Positions 47,393 through 59,109 of a stretch of 64,000 nt of DNA are shown here, in pieces. Source of the DNA: Lyophyllum atratum (lineage: Eukaryota > Basidiomycota > Agaricomycetes > Agaricales > Lyophyllaceae). Position numbers and translations under genes: made by a program. Below the pieces are notes generated by a model. That model did not search any database, was not told the DNA's origin, and saw only the letters and a list, made by a program, of their open reading frames with translations. Location: positions 62,001 to 126,000 of the forward strand of contig JACGCN010000072.1 in NCBI GenBank assembly GCA_014905825.1. The letters are read 5' to 3'. Positions within the stretch are counted from its first letter, which is position 1. Each line of letters starts with the position of its first letter.

Positions 47393-49166
47393 CTAAACGG
47401 AGCCGACGCCGCCACTGCCACCTATTGAGCTGACGCCCTTCAGTACGTCCGCGCCTGCGCCCTTGAGGACATCCTTCAGCGAGAAGGATGAACGGCGCGA
47501 TTTAGAGGAGACTACGGGCGACGATGGCGGGGAGCGTGATGCCGACGCAGGGAAGGCCGCCCCCGAGTTCCTCGGCGGAGTGGACATGGAAGTCATTGTG
47601 GGCGACCGGGGCGACGGCGGAATGGGCAGCGGCCGGACCTTGGTCATAATAGGGGAGAGCCTGACAGACGACGGAGAGGGGAGGGGCCGCACTGGGTGGC
47701 TGTTGGCCCTTGCGTGCGGCTGGGTCGGAATTGTGAGTGGGAGGAGCTGGGGCTTGGGTGGTGATGCGCCTGGTGACGTCCCTGGGGCCGAACTTGAGCG
47801 CATACGGTCAGGAGCGGTGGCGGTGAGCATAGATGGCGATGGGAGCGGTGAAGATCGGAGCCCGGAGGGAGAAAGGAGTCCATTCCCGTTGCTGGATGTG
47901 GGTACTTTCCTGCTTAGGGACTTCGAGAGCAGGGCATCGTCCGAGCCGGATGAGCCTTGTGAGAGGCTGTCCTTGGAGACGGTTGCAGGTGGGAGATAGG
48001 AGGTGGAAGCGTTCGGACTGGGTGCGGGAGAACTACTTTTGGAGGGCGAGGGAGAGTTATTAGGGGATCGCCGGGGCGAAGGAAGTGGGAATAGTTGGTC
48101 CTCGTCCTCTTCCTGAATTGGGGAAGACTTGGGGCGGCGCGGTGGAACGTCATTGGGGGACAGCTCGGAGACGGACGAGGAAGTGGACGAAGTAGAAGCC
48201 TCTTTGTCATGCGCATGGTATGTTAGAGGGTATGACGCGGCGGAATAAGGACCATTGGGAGAATGGAAAGCGGGGGTTGCGCGACGGGAGGGTGAGTGTG
48301 ACCGGTATCGACTCAGCTCTTCCTCCGTGTACTCCTGAGATTTGCGGCGTTGATCGACTTCATCAACAGTTATGGCAAATGTTGATGTCCTATACCGCGG
48401 ATTCGAGCTGGGACCTATATCTGCGCCGTGTGCATTGGCAGCGACGGCGGCGAAGCCCGTAGAGTGATGCAGAGGCCCAGAAGTGTCAGACGGACTACTG
48501 CCGAGGCTAAAGTTATCACTGTTGTCCAAGCTCGCACTCCTTCGCCTTCTTGCACCCCTAGAGAACTTCTCTTGCCACTGTTCGCCTTCCTTCATGCTCT
48601 CTTCTGTGATTGTCACACAGTCGGCGCAGCATGCCCGTAAGGGTACCGTCAGAGCTGCTTCAGCCTTCGGTCGCGTAATAGGGAGAGAAGTCCGGCGCAT
48701 GGGTTGGGGCATGGCTGATGAAGGCAAAGATGAAGGGCTTCGGTATACGAGACAGGGAGACAACGGTTTCGCTGTTGGCGGAGATGCCGATGTACTCCTA
48801 CCTCTGCTAGGGGATCGCGAGATGAACCTTGTGTATATATTAGCCCTCAAAGCAACTTCCTATAGCTCCCGTAAGCACACACCTGGGAATTGGGACCTTG
48901 AAGACGACATGTGTCTCCTCAGGGCTGAGAGACACACGCGACGACGACGTGGTAGCTTCCGGCTCAGAATCGCTCGACCTCTTCTTCCACAACGGCAAGG
49001 AGTAGGTTTTCGAGGGCTTTGGGCGCTTGGAAGGTTCTGGGATCAGAACGCACTCGTTGTCGAACCGGACCACTCGACTGTTGGCGTCAGCGTCTGTGGA
49101 GGACGCTGTGAGCAGTATCGCCGTCTGCTGGGGCATAACAACAGTTCTGGTCATTGTCGCCGACAT
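47393..49166 (-). CDS. Ser/Pro-rich protein of unknown function
   Basis: Two exons, 49166-48883 and 48827-47393, encode 572 residues. The first exon carries the only compact part (ANSRVVRFDNECVLIPEPSK, then TYSLPLWKKR), which looks like a conserved short module. After the intron, a Cys pair (RACCADCVTITEESMKEGEQ) precedes an Arg-rich patch (FSRGARRRRSASL). The remaining ~400 residues are low-complexity Ser/Pro with many SP and SPS motifs, suited to proline-directed kinases. The C-terminus ends in a Gly/Val-rich stretch after FSLKDVLKGAGADVLKGVS. No catalytic motif, signal peptide or helix is seen. A regulatory or scaffold role is only a guess. Confidence 0.8.
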
Positions 49167-50024
49167 CTTGTGAGCAGTGAAGAGGTCGACGTGCGGGCGG
49201 AAGAGAAACGCACGAAGATGGTACGATTTCTGTTATAATGGCCGCCTTAAAGGGTCCCTGTTTGTTGAACCGAGGCAAATCGACCCTGGTCGAACCATAT
49301 TTGGCCACATCATACATAATCAAATTCGTTTCGCCCGTCAACTCCTAGTCCATTCAATATATCTGTCCGACCAATATACGACTCTGCCTACTGCTCTACG
49401 AACACAAATTCTGCAGTCTGGTACCCCCGCGACAAGATGCTAACATTTTTACTTGGCCCAAAGCCCCGCAAGAAGGTGCCTGGCCAAGTTCAAGGCCCCA
49501 TGATTTGCTCCATTGTACAAATGGCGCTAAGTATTAACCGAGCACCAGGGCGCGAACAGGCGGGAACAATGCACCATGACAGGAAACGAGAGCCCTTCAA
49601 CGGCGATGGAGACGAACCCAGGGCGAACCACTTGTCATGTTCGAGCTGAAGACACTGTAAAGTCCGCTGGAGAAGTTCCACCGGATCACTGTGGTAGCTA
49701 TGGGCGCGAACTTCTATATCAAGGGGTCAGCTTGCGGGACAGTTCTCTCCGCGGCTGGCCACCACCTATGGTGCAGTGCGTCTAGTCACCACCACTTTTG
49801 TACAAGGTTCATTACATCATCAGATTTTACCCGATTTCTTATTCCTCTAGCCAAAATGCTCCTTTTGATGAGAGGAATCGATTGGCTAGAGGGATTTTTA
49901 ATTGGGTCAATACTGACGGAGTTATGATTTTTGGCCGGCCAGATTCCGCCGCACCTGCCATATAAGGTAATTATGCGATCACAAGACCTGTCCCTGACCC
50001 ACACAAAATGTCGAATAACTCGTA

Positions 50025-50054
50025 GGGCGCCGTGCCGTCGCAAAGCCTGCTACT
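50025..50054 (+). repeat. 30-base direct repeat, copy 1
   Basis: GGGCGCCGTGCCGTCGCAAA and the ten bases after it match 50461-50490 with three differences. Confidence 0.7.
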
Positions 50055-50460
50055 CGTCTTCAGGCATTGGACAATGTAATGCTTATCTTAGGATACCGTG
50101 CCTTATGCGCCGTATGCAGGATTGCGCTGTGGTAACACTGCGGGCATGGGCTTATATAGGTTCCGATTTTCGTTCTCACATGTCCAAGGTAAAATCCACG
50201 TCTTTCTCAGTGATATCATCAGTTGTAAAAGCCACGTCTCTACACCCCGGGGCGACTCCTCATGATTGATCATGTTGAGAGGAACTCGCTTCGAGTATCG
50301 CAGAATGCCAAAGAGTTCTGATAGAATTACCTAATATATAGAGTTACTGTATTTTCTATTAATAACTACGATCGGTCACGGGGATTTTTTTCAAAACCGC
50401 CCACGATCACATGGGGTAGGGCTGAACACATTTGAGTTGGCCCCCAAAAAATAACACCCA

Positions 50461-50490
50461 GGGCGCCGTCCCGCCGCAAAGCCCGCTACT
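50461..50490 (+). repeat. 30-base direct repeat, copy 2
   Basis: GGGCGCCGTCCCGCCGCAAA and the ten bases after it; partner of 50025-50054, 436 bases downstream. Confidence 0.7.
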
Positions 50491-51406
50491 TTTGGTCTGT
50501 CTGGTGTCGCTTTGACCCCGTCGGACAGAGGGCCGCAAGAACGCAGCGACAAAAGCATAATTTATTTGACTTCACACATCTCTTTGTTTGCAACCCACTC
50601 TCTGTCCGTCTAAAACTATTCTTTGTCTCGATTCCGGTCGTGCTGCATTTGGTATGACAGAGCTCCGAGATCCGACGAGCGCACACTTTTTCGAGTGTCG
50701 TTAGACCTCCCACCACGAAGCATGAATGCCATTTACAGTCCGCCCCCCGTTGTCTTCTCCTCCACGTTTACATGTTTTCATTCCGCAACCACCGACATTA
50801 CAACATGTGCTTTTGAACCGTTATTAGTACTTGAAACATAGAAATGCCGCGGAACAAGAAAGCGGTATGCGAGATCTGACTACTGATACAATGCCCGCAA
50901 GAAATTTGCGTTGCAATTGCCCCCACTACCTATCCTCGCAAGGATCGCAGACGACGTAATCAACGTCCGAAAACATATGCATGGCCTGAAAATCCCAAGT
51001 ACGAGCCAAACCATGCCTGGATCTCGTCATACACGCCATTCACTGCCCTCGCCTCTCCACGGCGGAGGCCCCAGGGGGAGACGCCTCCATGAGAGAAATG
51101 AAGGCGTCAATGATACAGTCAGCAGCCAAAGTTTTCATTGTTGACGCAGGCGGTCGCCTCAATGCAGGAAAATAGAGTGCGATTGGAGACCACCAAGGAC
51201 CTTCTTGGGATAGGCCGGAATCTGCCTAAGAGGCGTGCGTTCCACGCAACAACAGGAGCACGGGTGAAAACCACCTGTGGACCAAATCCAATTCGGTGTA
51301 TCGGTGAGCCACGAATCGAATTCCAAGAAAAGGAGTCAGGGGGCCGCGACATAAAATGTGCGCAGCAGTTCCCTATCAGCTACATCCACCTCCTGAACAC
51401 CCCACA

Positions 51407-52506
51407 ATGCTCCCGCTCATTCTTTGCCCATTGACTTCTGACCGCAACTTTATCGTGCGTGCGGGCACAGCGGCGGTGCAAATCGACGAGGAGGTCTTTG
51501 CCCGTCATTCGGAGGTGTTGAGCAATCTCATGCAAAGCGCCCCGCGGCGACCACCTGGCGCCTTGACAGTGCTCGTTTTAACTGATGACGGCCAGGATCT
51601 TTTACGATACGTGGACCACGTCTACAATCCAATTGCGTAAGCAACATTTAGCGACGGCATGGTTCCCTACTGACGTTGGGTTCAAGCGTCGCGAACGCGC
51701 CCATCGCGTTGGATGCCCTGCGCTCCTTCCTTTACATGGGCAGGAAATATGACCCCGACTTGTTCTACGAAATGTCGTCCGTCATTGGGAGCGAATTTCC
51801 TCCCATCTTCAGGTATTGGGACTCGGCCCGCAACGCCCAGTTCACTCTTATTACATGGACGGCCGGCATCGAGTTCGACCTTCTCGACGTCGTATATCAG
51901 TACGACCTATACACAGTCAAGCCCAGTCTGCTCTATCGGATCTGTTGCTCTTTAACTTCTGTACGTCTGACGACGTTGATTTTTTGCTGCGTGGCTGACA
52001 GTGTTTTTTCAAGGCCGACAGATATCAGGGCATCATGCGCTCGGACGGCACGAGGGCCACACTGTCATTGAAGCAGCAGCAAGTGTGCGAAGTTGCAATC
52101 CGTCGATTGGCCATCGCCCAAACGTCATATACGTTGAAGTGGCTGCAACGTGGCGAGATACCAGTATTGGGGTGTACTACCGTCAGCGACTGCCATGGAT
52201 TTGTCAGCCGGACATTGGTCGAGATTGACGGCAGTCCTCGCGCAATCAGGCCACTGGAAGACTGGGACGAGCGCTGGAACGGCGAACTGTGTCTGAAATG
52301 CGAACGTCATGCGAAGAGGACTCATCGTCATGGGCGGAGGAAGGTTTGGAACCGACTGCCGTCGTATTTTGATCTTCGGCGATGGAGGGAATCGGCTGAG
52401 CTGCAGGTCGCTCGTGTGAGTTGTCTGTCATTGAGCCTACCTCCGACACTCACCCACTGTCTACCAGAGCACTATCCGCCCGCACGTCGACGTCGAATAT
52501 GAATGA
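51407..52506 (+). CDS. BTB/POZ domain protein 1
   Basis: Four exons, 51407-51636, 51687-51960, 52014-52415 and 52468-52506, encode 314 residues. The BTB fold begins SDRNFIVRAGTAAVQIDEEV followed by FARHSEVLSNLM, and continues LVLTDDGQDLLRYVDHVYNP. The extension holds LRSFLYMGRKYDPDLFYEMS and LLDVVYQYDLYTVKPSLLYRI. The third exon ends in the CxxC block WNGELCLKCERHAKRTHRHG followed by RRKVWNRLPSYFDL. This architecture is a lineage-expanded BTB family of Agaricomycetes. BTB domains dimerise or bind Cul3, but no partner is evident. The upstream in-frame ATG at 51356 is less likely because CACAATG at 51407 has better context. Two minus-strand paralogues lie at 56.7 and 60.7 kb with introns at matching places. 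Confidence 0.82.
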
Positions 52507-52829
52507 TGTTCTCTTGATGGTAGTAATCTAATTATTATACGCACTACACCAATCGAAAAGCTGCTTCTTACCTCACCAAAGACGACGCCAGCATGTTGGG
52601 AATGCGCGTGATCCGGGAGTGCGTGGTCGATACCTAGATAATGTGGATACCGTACTCGGCATAAAAACCGCAATTTCCCCCCGCCCTTGACCATGAAAAA
52701 TGCTAGCTGTCACTTCCAAAACAACCACCCCGCCCCTTTGTAGAAGCGTGTGATTCCGTCGGCGACATATATAGAGGTACCGGCTCCTGTGAGATCCGCC
52801 GATTGTACCATCCTCCGCCGCCCACCAAC

Positions 52830-53322
52830 ATGCCACCTACCGGTTCTGAATCGCTGAACATGGCCGTGGTGGCGTTAGCGAGTACGTCGCCTGCTTCCTT
52901 ACCTGTCTTTGTTGACCGCTCTCGTCAGTTAATGATGTTGATCTTGGGGAGCGCCACCCGCGGAATGAGGTGTTCGATTTTGTCCTTCGGCATGATGGCC
53001 ACCCAGTGCCCGTCAACGTAGAAGTCACTTCGAGCTTAACGGCCCAAGTTTTCGTCAACACAGGTGTGCATTTGTTTAAACAGGCTGTTATATACTGATT
53101 CGCCCCAGCCTTTGTATCCAACGTCGTCACATTGAACATCCGGTCCGCTCCAGGGACCGTCGTTCATGTTGTTGACCTGCAGAGTCAGTTATCTCGCGCT
53201 CTCCGAAATTCTGTCTCACCGCGCTCCCCTTTCCAGGCCACGGCGTGTGCCTCGATGTGCAGAACACGCTCCGCTCGCTCACAATCGTCGCTCGGTTATT
53301 CCCCGTCGGTGAAGACGATTAA
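52830..53322 (+). CDS. Small orphan protein, 115 residues
   Basis: Four exons, 52830-52881, 52929-53063, 53109-53183 and 53237-53322, join to 115 residues without frame conflict. All introns are short GT-AG, and a TATATATA run lies about 60 bases upstream. The sequence (NEVFDFVLRHDGHPVPVNVE, AQVFVNTAFVSNVVTLNIRS, GTVVHVVDLQ, GVCLDVQNTLRSLTIVARLF) alternates hydrophobic residues, as in a compact beta-sandwich. I recognise no family. There is no convincing signal peptide. It sits between BTB gene 1 and the RMI1-homeodomain gene. Confidence 0.6.
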
Positions 53323-53599
53323 CACGATTGGCATCGCCGACACCCCGTTCGAATAATTCATGTACAAAATACACTGTTGTAGACTTAATCAATGACAGAC
53401 TGTACTCAGAAGCTGACTGTGTGGTACTGAACCACTCTGGCACAGAGCGAGCTTGGCATAGACCGCAAGAGTCTCCCCCTAGTCGTAGTTCCAGTGCTCT
53501 CGCAATCGGTCACCGCGACGCCTTTCCCGGAATTTGCAGCGCGGAGTCTTGCAAATACTCAGCAAGCCCCATACAATAGGGGCGTCCTCGGACGCCGAC

Positions 53600-54452
53600 G
53601 CATTCCAGACCAGTGTCCCCATGCCTCGCCGAGCTCACACCCAGATGTCACCCCAAGGTTTGTGCCTTTCGTCATTCCGTGCGCTGACCTCCATGTTCGC
53701 ACAGCAACACGAGTGACTGAAGCCGCCCACCACGTTGGCTGTCATGCGAGCCTTTTTCGAACGAGACACCTGGAAACACAACATCGCCGTGCGCTACTTG
53801 GGCATCGCATAGTGTGGTCGGCGGCTCCATTGCACGCAAGCGCAAGGTTGAGTCGCGTCACATTGTCATGGCATGGTCTGGCTGGAAGGTGCATTCACAG
53901 TCATGCCATTCCGCATGGCCACGAAGATTGTCCAGAATATTACGGCGGCCGCGGAGTCAGTCAACAGTAGTCTCGTCCAACGCGGGATACATTGTGCTGC
54001 GATGTTTTGACAGTCGCCGCCAACATCTACAACGATAGTCCGTAAACATATTGGGCGCCCGCCACGTTGCCAGACCACCTTCCCATTGGGTCTCGACCAA
54101 AATCGGGGCAGAGAGAATGCTGCCTGTGTGTTCGGTGAGCTTCACTGTTCCATTGGATCATGTTCACGTCGTAACCCGTCGTTGGTACATCCAATTGTAC
54201 AAGTACATTATCCCACCGCCTTACATTACGGATAGCGTGCTGGCGGTCCAGCATCAAGAGCGAGAGATGGCCTGGATGTCTCGTGCGTCGAACTTAGGCC
54301 GGTACGTCAGTTCAGGGCAAGCGCACGACATGCCCAGGGGACTATACGCAGCATCAACAGCCTACACCGTTTACTGCGAACGCGTTAGTTCGAGTCTGAT
54401 AAGTTACATTTTTAACTGTGTGCCGGAGTTGAACGTTGAACGCCTGCCATAA
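53600..54452 (+). pseudogene. Possible decayed or unresolved gene
   Basis: Protein-like segments occur in successive plus-strand frames: AVMRAFFERDTWKHNIAVRY, then GGSIARKRKVESRHIVMAW, then MATKIVQNITAAAESVNSSL. A long last piece (PVCSVSFTVPLDHVHVVTRR to a stop at 54452) follows. I find no splice sites that join them in frame. It is either a frame-broken gene or several exons I failed to connect. No family recognised. Confidence 0.3.
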
Positions 54453-54634
54453 ACATTTGCCAAGGAGTGAGTCGGATCGTAAGTTGCACGTGCTTCTGTT
54501 CCTCCTTACTTACGCTCCGCCATCCCCAACCGCCTGGCAGTACTGTAGTCCACAGGAATATAGCCAAGTGTCGCCTCAGTGAAAGACCATTGTTAAGAGA
54601 CTTTACCAGCCATCATTTACGTGTTTTTTTCCAC

Positions 54635-56349
54635 ATGCCTGTTCCGCGACGCGTATCGCAGTGGGTAGAAGATAGGTTCAAAAAACCACGCGTCGACCCC
54701 GTGAGTCGTCAAATTGACCACCCTACTAAGCTAATACACGCGTTTTCTTTTGGTGCAGGAGTGGTTGGACGGATGTTATCAATGGCTCACGACGGAGGGA
54801 GGTCAAGATGTAGACAGGGACTATGAAGGGCTTGTACGCAACATAGTACACCAACTATTGGAATCCAATTTTGGCGACTCTATGCTGCCAGGCACGGGCT
54901 TTTCAGCTAACGTCGCGAATCCCACGACAAACATGATCCTCGAGCCCATTCTCGTTGAGGTTGCGGCGCTGACAAGGATAGGCAACAATCCCCTCGATCC
55001 CAGAGGCACTCTCAAATTCGAACTAACAGATGGGACGATCGTCCTTCCGGCTGTTGAATGCCGTCCGTTGCCAGAACTGTCGTTGGAGAACACACCGTTG
55101 GGGTACAAGGTTATATTCATACTGTGCCCAATCATCCATCGTTCTCATTCCCCCCACCCTCAGATGATGCTAAGAGACGTGCAAATCAAGGCAGGCCTGG
55201 CTTTTCTGGAGCCCAAGTGTGTGGAAATGGTGGCACACACGACAGACGAGCGCGAACCTGATCGAACAACAGAGTTTACCAGACAACTGCACGAGCGAAT
55301 AGGGTGGGCAACCCCTCAACAGGTTATGATAGTTATGACCATTTACGATTTTTTATATAACAGATCAAGCGAGCTGCGTCTTGATGCAGCGAACGACTTG
55401 GCTTTCGCCCGCACATCTCAACCGTCAAAGGCAGCTGTGCACATTCTTCGAGAAGACCCATCATGCCCGTGTGGCAAAACTTTTCGAACGAAAATCCATA
55501 CCATCACCGACTGTCCCCAATACGAAAACTATTGCACCATTTTGACGGAAAAACTTCCCGACATTCTGCCCAAACTACTCAGCACGAAGGAGGGCTCCGC
55601 CGTCGTGATTAAGATCCTCGGTGAGTCAGGGGCTTTTAGGACGACCAGGCCACTCCAAACACGCGGGTCAAAACCAAGACTGGCATTAGAAATGAGGTCA
55701 GCCACCATCCGACCATTCATACGCTTAATAACGAGCTTACGTTCACGTAAAAACAGGCCACTCGAGCCGCCTTTTGACAAAGCGGACGTCGCCGCCTCTG
55801 CGCGCGTGTTCGAGAATGCCGGAGGACCCGCTGACGTGGAAGTAGCGAACGCACCTGGCAGCGACCATCATCGGTCATCGTCTTGTCATAACTGTAGCAC
55901 CTCTCACGCACTCGGTCCCGCATACAGCCCCTCTCCTGTCCCCTTGACATTGCCGGAAAACTCCACAATCAACACGAAGCGCAAGCGCGCAGACGCCCGC
56001 CAGTTGAAAGTGCTCCAAGAAACTTACGACAGAACTGCCTTCCCATCCACCAAAGAACGGCTAGCGCTCGCGAAGGAATTGGACATGTCTCCTCGCAGTG
56101 TCCAGATCTGGTGCATTTTGCCTTCTTGGTCTACCACACGCACTGTTAACCCTCTAGATTTCTAGGTTCCAGAATAAAAGGCACCGAAATAAAAGGCAGC
56201 TGATGCGGCAAACCCACCGTCAATCTTCGACCGTCGCCTTTTGTTTGAAGACAAGCATACCAGGCTCTAAACCCAGGCAGTCAGAGGTGAAAAACGAGGC
56301 CAGCGAGGATAAAAACGATGACATGTGGTGGGATAAAGTGGTGCGATGA
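54635..56349 (+). CDS. Predicted chimera: RMI1 N-domain, retrotransposon-like CxCxxxH block, homeodomain
   Basis: Four exons, 54635-54700, 54759-55109, 55164-56110 and 56166-56349, give 515 residues in one frame. Residues 1-~170 match the N-terminal OB domain of RMI1, the Sgs1/BLM-Top3 partner: VDPEWLDGCYQWL, VHQLLESNFGDSMLPGTGF, PRGTLKFELTDG, LPELSLENTPLGYK, KAGLAFLEPK. Residues ~236-297 (SCPCGKTFRTKIHTITDCPQ ... ESGAFR) resemble the C-terminal tail of basidiomycete non-LTR retrotransposon proteins. Residues 411-470 are a homeodomain: LKVLQETYDRTAFPS, ELDMSPRSVQIWFQNKR, with WFQNKR restored only by the 55-nt third intron. No stop lies between 55164 and 56110. Either this is a true fusion or two genes overlap by missed splicing. 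Confidence 0.7.
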
Positions 56350-56702
56350 GACGTAGAACGCGGCGGCGAAAAACATGAACATGGCGAAAAAGCCAATCAC
56401 GAGGGGAATGGTGATCCAGGACAAGAGGGAAGGGATAGAGGGCAGACAACGCTCACGGACGCGCAGTTAATACCATTGATATAGAGTGTAGAATTAGAGT
56501 GTAACAAGTGACAGCGTTTGGCCAAACATTGGGTAAGGCTTGACAAAGACGCGATCCATCGCAAGTAAAGCATAACACAACCGGAGACTCTATAAGTACA
56601 GGGCACACAACGGAATGACCAATCTGGACGTCACGCACTGACAACACCTCGTATAAAGACATGAATTAACAAACTACACAAACTCGACTTCCACATCTAC
56701 AA

Positions 56703-57781
56703 CTAAATTGCTCTAACATTTCGTGAGATCATGATCGGTGTCTTCACAAAAGCACGTACCAACTTTTCTTGCAAACGCGATAGATCTTCCCACTCGCCAA
56801 GATCAAAATACGACGGTAGGTTGGCCCAGACAGCGTGCCTGCCACGCCTGTGTATCAGTTCTGCCTCTTCCCCACAGGATGCACACAGTTCAATACCCCA
56901 GTCTTCGTCCCACACGTCGAGCGCGCTGATTTTCCTCGTGGCTCCCCATAACGACAGCCTAAGCGCAGCGACCAACGCCTCGCATGACTCTGGCGAACTG
57001 CAATTCGTGCCGGGTAAACACTCGACCCACGCAAAGGTGTGTACACTCTGCGCAACCGCCAAACGATCTCTGCCGACGTTACAGAGTATTTGGTCTCGTG
57101 CGGAGACGGTAACCGTTTTGCCGTCGTATTGCTCCACCGCTGTTCTGAGATCTTCCTGCGACAAAGTTAGGTAGCCACATCCGATCTGTCGCAACGTACA
57201 CTCACCGACGAGTACGTTGAGCATATCTCGTACAATAGCCCGGGTACAGACGCGTGAAGATCGTTGCCGTAAACGACGTCCAAAACTTCGAACCCGAAAC
57301 CAACACAGTCCTCAATGCGCGTGAAGCGGTTCCTGCGTGCGTAGTCCCAAGCAGCCAGGGCCGCTGGATATTCCGCCGCCACCCTCTCCGTCATGCATGC
57401 AACCATGCCCACATGAGCGTATTTGCGGCCCATGCGCAAGAGAGAACCGACTTCCGCTATCGAAATTGCCCCCGCGGCATCGACACCACTAGAGCATGGT
57501 CAGTGTCTGAGCCATAGCTGCTTGCATCAAAAACGACAGAACCTATTGTGATGATAGACGGCGTTGACATAACGCACAAGATCCTCAGCGGTATCGCGAA
57601 GCAACACCGTCGGCAGTTGACGCGCAGGCGATGGAGCGTCCTCCCACATTTGACGAAAAACAGAGGAGTGAAAACCGAGCACACCTCGATGCACACGGAC
57701 CGTTGTCGTGTCGGCGCGCAGAATCACGTTCCCGTCTTCAAAACATAAGCCGGATGCGGCTTGGGGAGTGACATTGACCAT
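56703..57781 (-). CDS. BTB/POZ domain protein 2
   Basis: Three exons right to left, 57781-57543, 57488-57206 and 57155-56703, encode 324 residues. The BTB start is LCFEDGNVILRADTTTVRVH, then RGVLGFHSSVFRQMW and VLLRDTAEDLVRYVNAVYHH. The extension has VGSLLRMGRKYAHVGMVACM and VLDVVYGNDLHASVPGLLYE. The Cys block is ELCASCGEEAELIHRRGRHA, then VWANLPSYFDLGEWEDL. Intron positions equal those of the copies at 51.4 and 60.7 kb, and it is clearly closer to the latter (shared LCFEDGNVILRAD, LLRMGRKYAHVGM, CNVGRDRL.VAQ.VHTF.WV). No disruption seen. A substrate-adaptor or transcriptional role is known for the superfamily only. Confidence 0.85.
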
Positions 57782-58036
57782 TACGGGCTGACCAACATCG
57801 TCAGTTTTGTTCGCTTTAAAAACCTTTCGGACGAGTGCCAGCCCCTCTCGTTAAAACAAACCCGTGAAATTAGTGAGACCGTCGTCTCCTTTATTCGCCC
57901 CATTTGATAAACCCTCCTACTCTTACAGCATTTATATCTTTGCGCCATTTTTTCTCAGGAGGTAGGGGTTTTTTGGTGCCCTATTCGATCGCCGAATTGT
58001 GCGACATTCCCCGCCCTGCCCTCGACCGCCACCACA

Positions 58037-58696
58037 ATGAACCCGCAGCCCACATCTGACGAAGGTGTGTTTGTGTTCCGCCCCCCGTTCGCGCGACTGA
58101 CGGTTTCCGAAGTGCTAGACCTGATACACGCCGTGGAAGACGCAGGCGGGATGGCGGAGATCTACTTCGCAGACGTGGAAGAGAGATGGGAACTCACCAC
58201 AAGAGGCAAGAAACTCAAAATGCAGATCTGTTGCGCGTATTTGCCAACCATGGTCTTGACTTTGCTAATGATGCAGCATGTATGGATCGAAGTGCATGTT
58301 CGCGCGGACGTCGCGTTCTCGCTGGTGGCGGCGAACATTCTCCTACAGGCCGGGGCCCAGGAGACGGTGGCGGCGGTGGTGGGCACGGGAGGCGTCATCG
58401 ACGACGCGGCGAGGTCTCTCCAGGCAGACCACATGCGGCTGTATGAGCGTCGTTTTTGGGTCGGCGAGCTGACAGTGCAGTTACACATCTTTCGCCACGG
58501 CGAGGTGCCGCCCCAATTTAACTTTGACGTCCTTTTGGAAGAGCAGGGAGAGGCCAGCGATCCAGATCTCTGGGGGAACGGAAGCGAGACCAACGATGCA
58601 GGGTCTTTGGGGAGCGCAAGTGAGGATAGAGACCCACAGTTTTCGGGCAACCTTCCCGTTGCTGCGTTCATGCGGCCCCAGGTTCAACTGCGTTGA
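58037..58696 (+). CDS. Unrecognised small protein, paralogous family member 1
   Basis: Single-exon frame of 219 residues starting ACCACAATG. I recognise no family, but two neighbouring genes encode paralogues, which supports it as real. The shared core runs FRPPFARLTVSEVLDLIHAV, EDAGG, KKLKMQICCAYLPTMVLTLL, then VHVRADVAFSLVAANILLQA and GAQETVAAVVGTGG. A later block, TVQLHIFRHGEVPPQFNFDV, is shared with the third member. The C-terminal ~60 residues are acidic and Ser/Asn-rich, probably disordered. The gene starts 250 bases from the start of BTB gene 2 in a divergent layout. Confidence 0.65.
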   Translation: MNPQPTSDEGVFVFRPPFARLTVSEVLDLIHAVEDAGGMAEIYFADVEERWELTTRGKKLKMQICCAYLPTMVLTLLMMQHVWIEVHVRADVAFSLVAANILLQAGAQETVAAVVGTGGVIDDAARSLQADHMRLYERRFWVGELTVQLHIFRHGEVPPQFNFDVLLEEQGEASDPDLWGNGSETNDAGSLGSASEDRDPQFSGNLPVAAFMRPQVQLR

Positions 58697-59109
58697 GGCG
58701 ACACCAGTCATACCAAAAGTAACCGGTCTGCCGGCGCCACGGCGCCCTGACTGTTTGAAGCCATTATCTTTTCATGTATACTACGTCACCGGACACGCCC
58801 TGTTCGGCATTCAATTTACCACATTTTCCGCACCGGAACGTCCTGTGGTTGTGAAATGAAGTCGGTTTTTTTCGCGATTTATTCAATCCCTGTCTCCTTG
58901 AGTCTCCCTTCCCATATACTGCGTCAATCACGGGTGTGTCCCAAACAAAATCCAAAGTGTTGTCTACGAAATCACACCGAAAAACGTCAATCACAGGTGC
59001 GTCTTCGTCCCCGTGTTTGAACTGCAATCACGGACTCGCATCAATAGGGTTTCCGAACATACACTATTTAGACCAACTGCCATCCGTTCCCACGTCTACG
59101 ACACATACG

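Larger units (their letters stand above)
49167..51406. other. 2.2 kb region without a confident gene
   Basis: Contains a hairpin (49844-49892) and a 30-base near-repeat (50025-50054 and 50461-50490). A possible short exon pair begins at the ATG at 50844 (MPRNKKA, then KFALQLPPLPILARIADDVI after a GTATGC...CAAG intron), but I could not complete it. Confidence 0.4.

Noticed and set aside
47463..47999. A 178-codon plus-strand frame
   Set aside because: Gly/Glu/Arg-rich antisense of the Ser/Pro-rich gene, a usual product of GC-rich low-complexity coding sequence.
58764..59027. An 87-codon minus-strand frame with a CGKCG motif
   Set aside because: It lies in the leader of the plus-strand S2 gene over a short direct repeat (TCAATCAC(G/A)GGTG(T/C)GTC). 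A single CxxC is not enough evidence for a gene.
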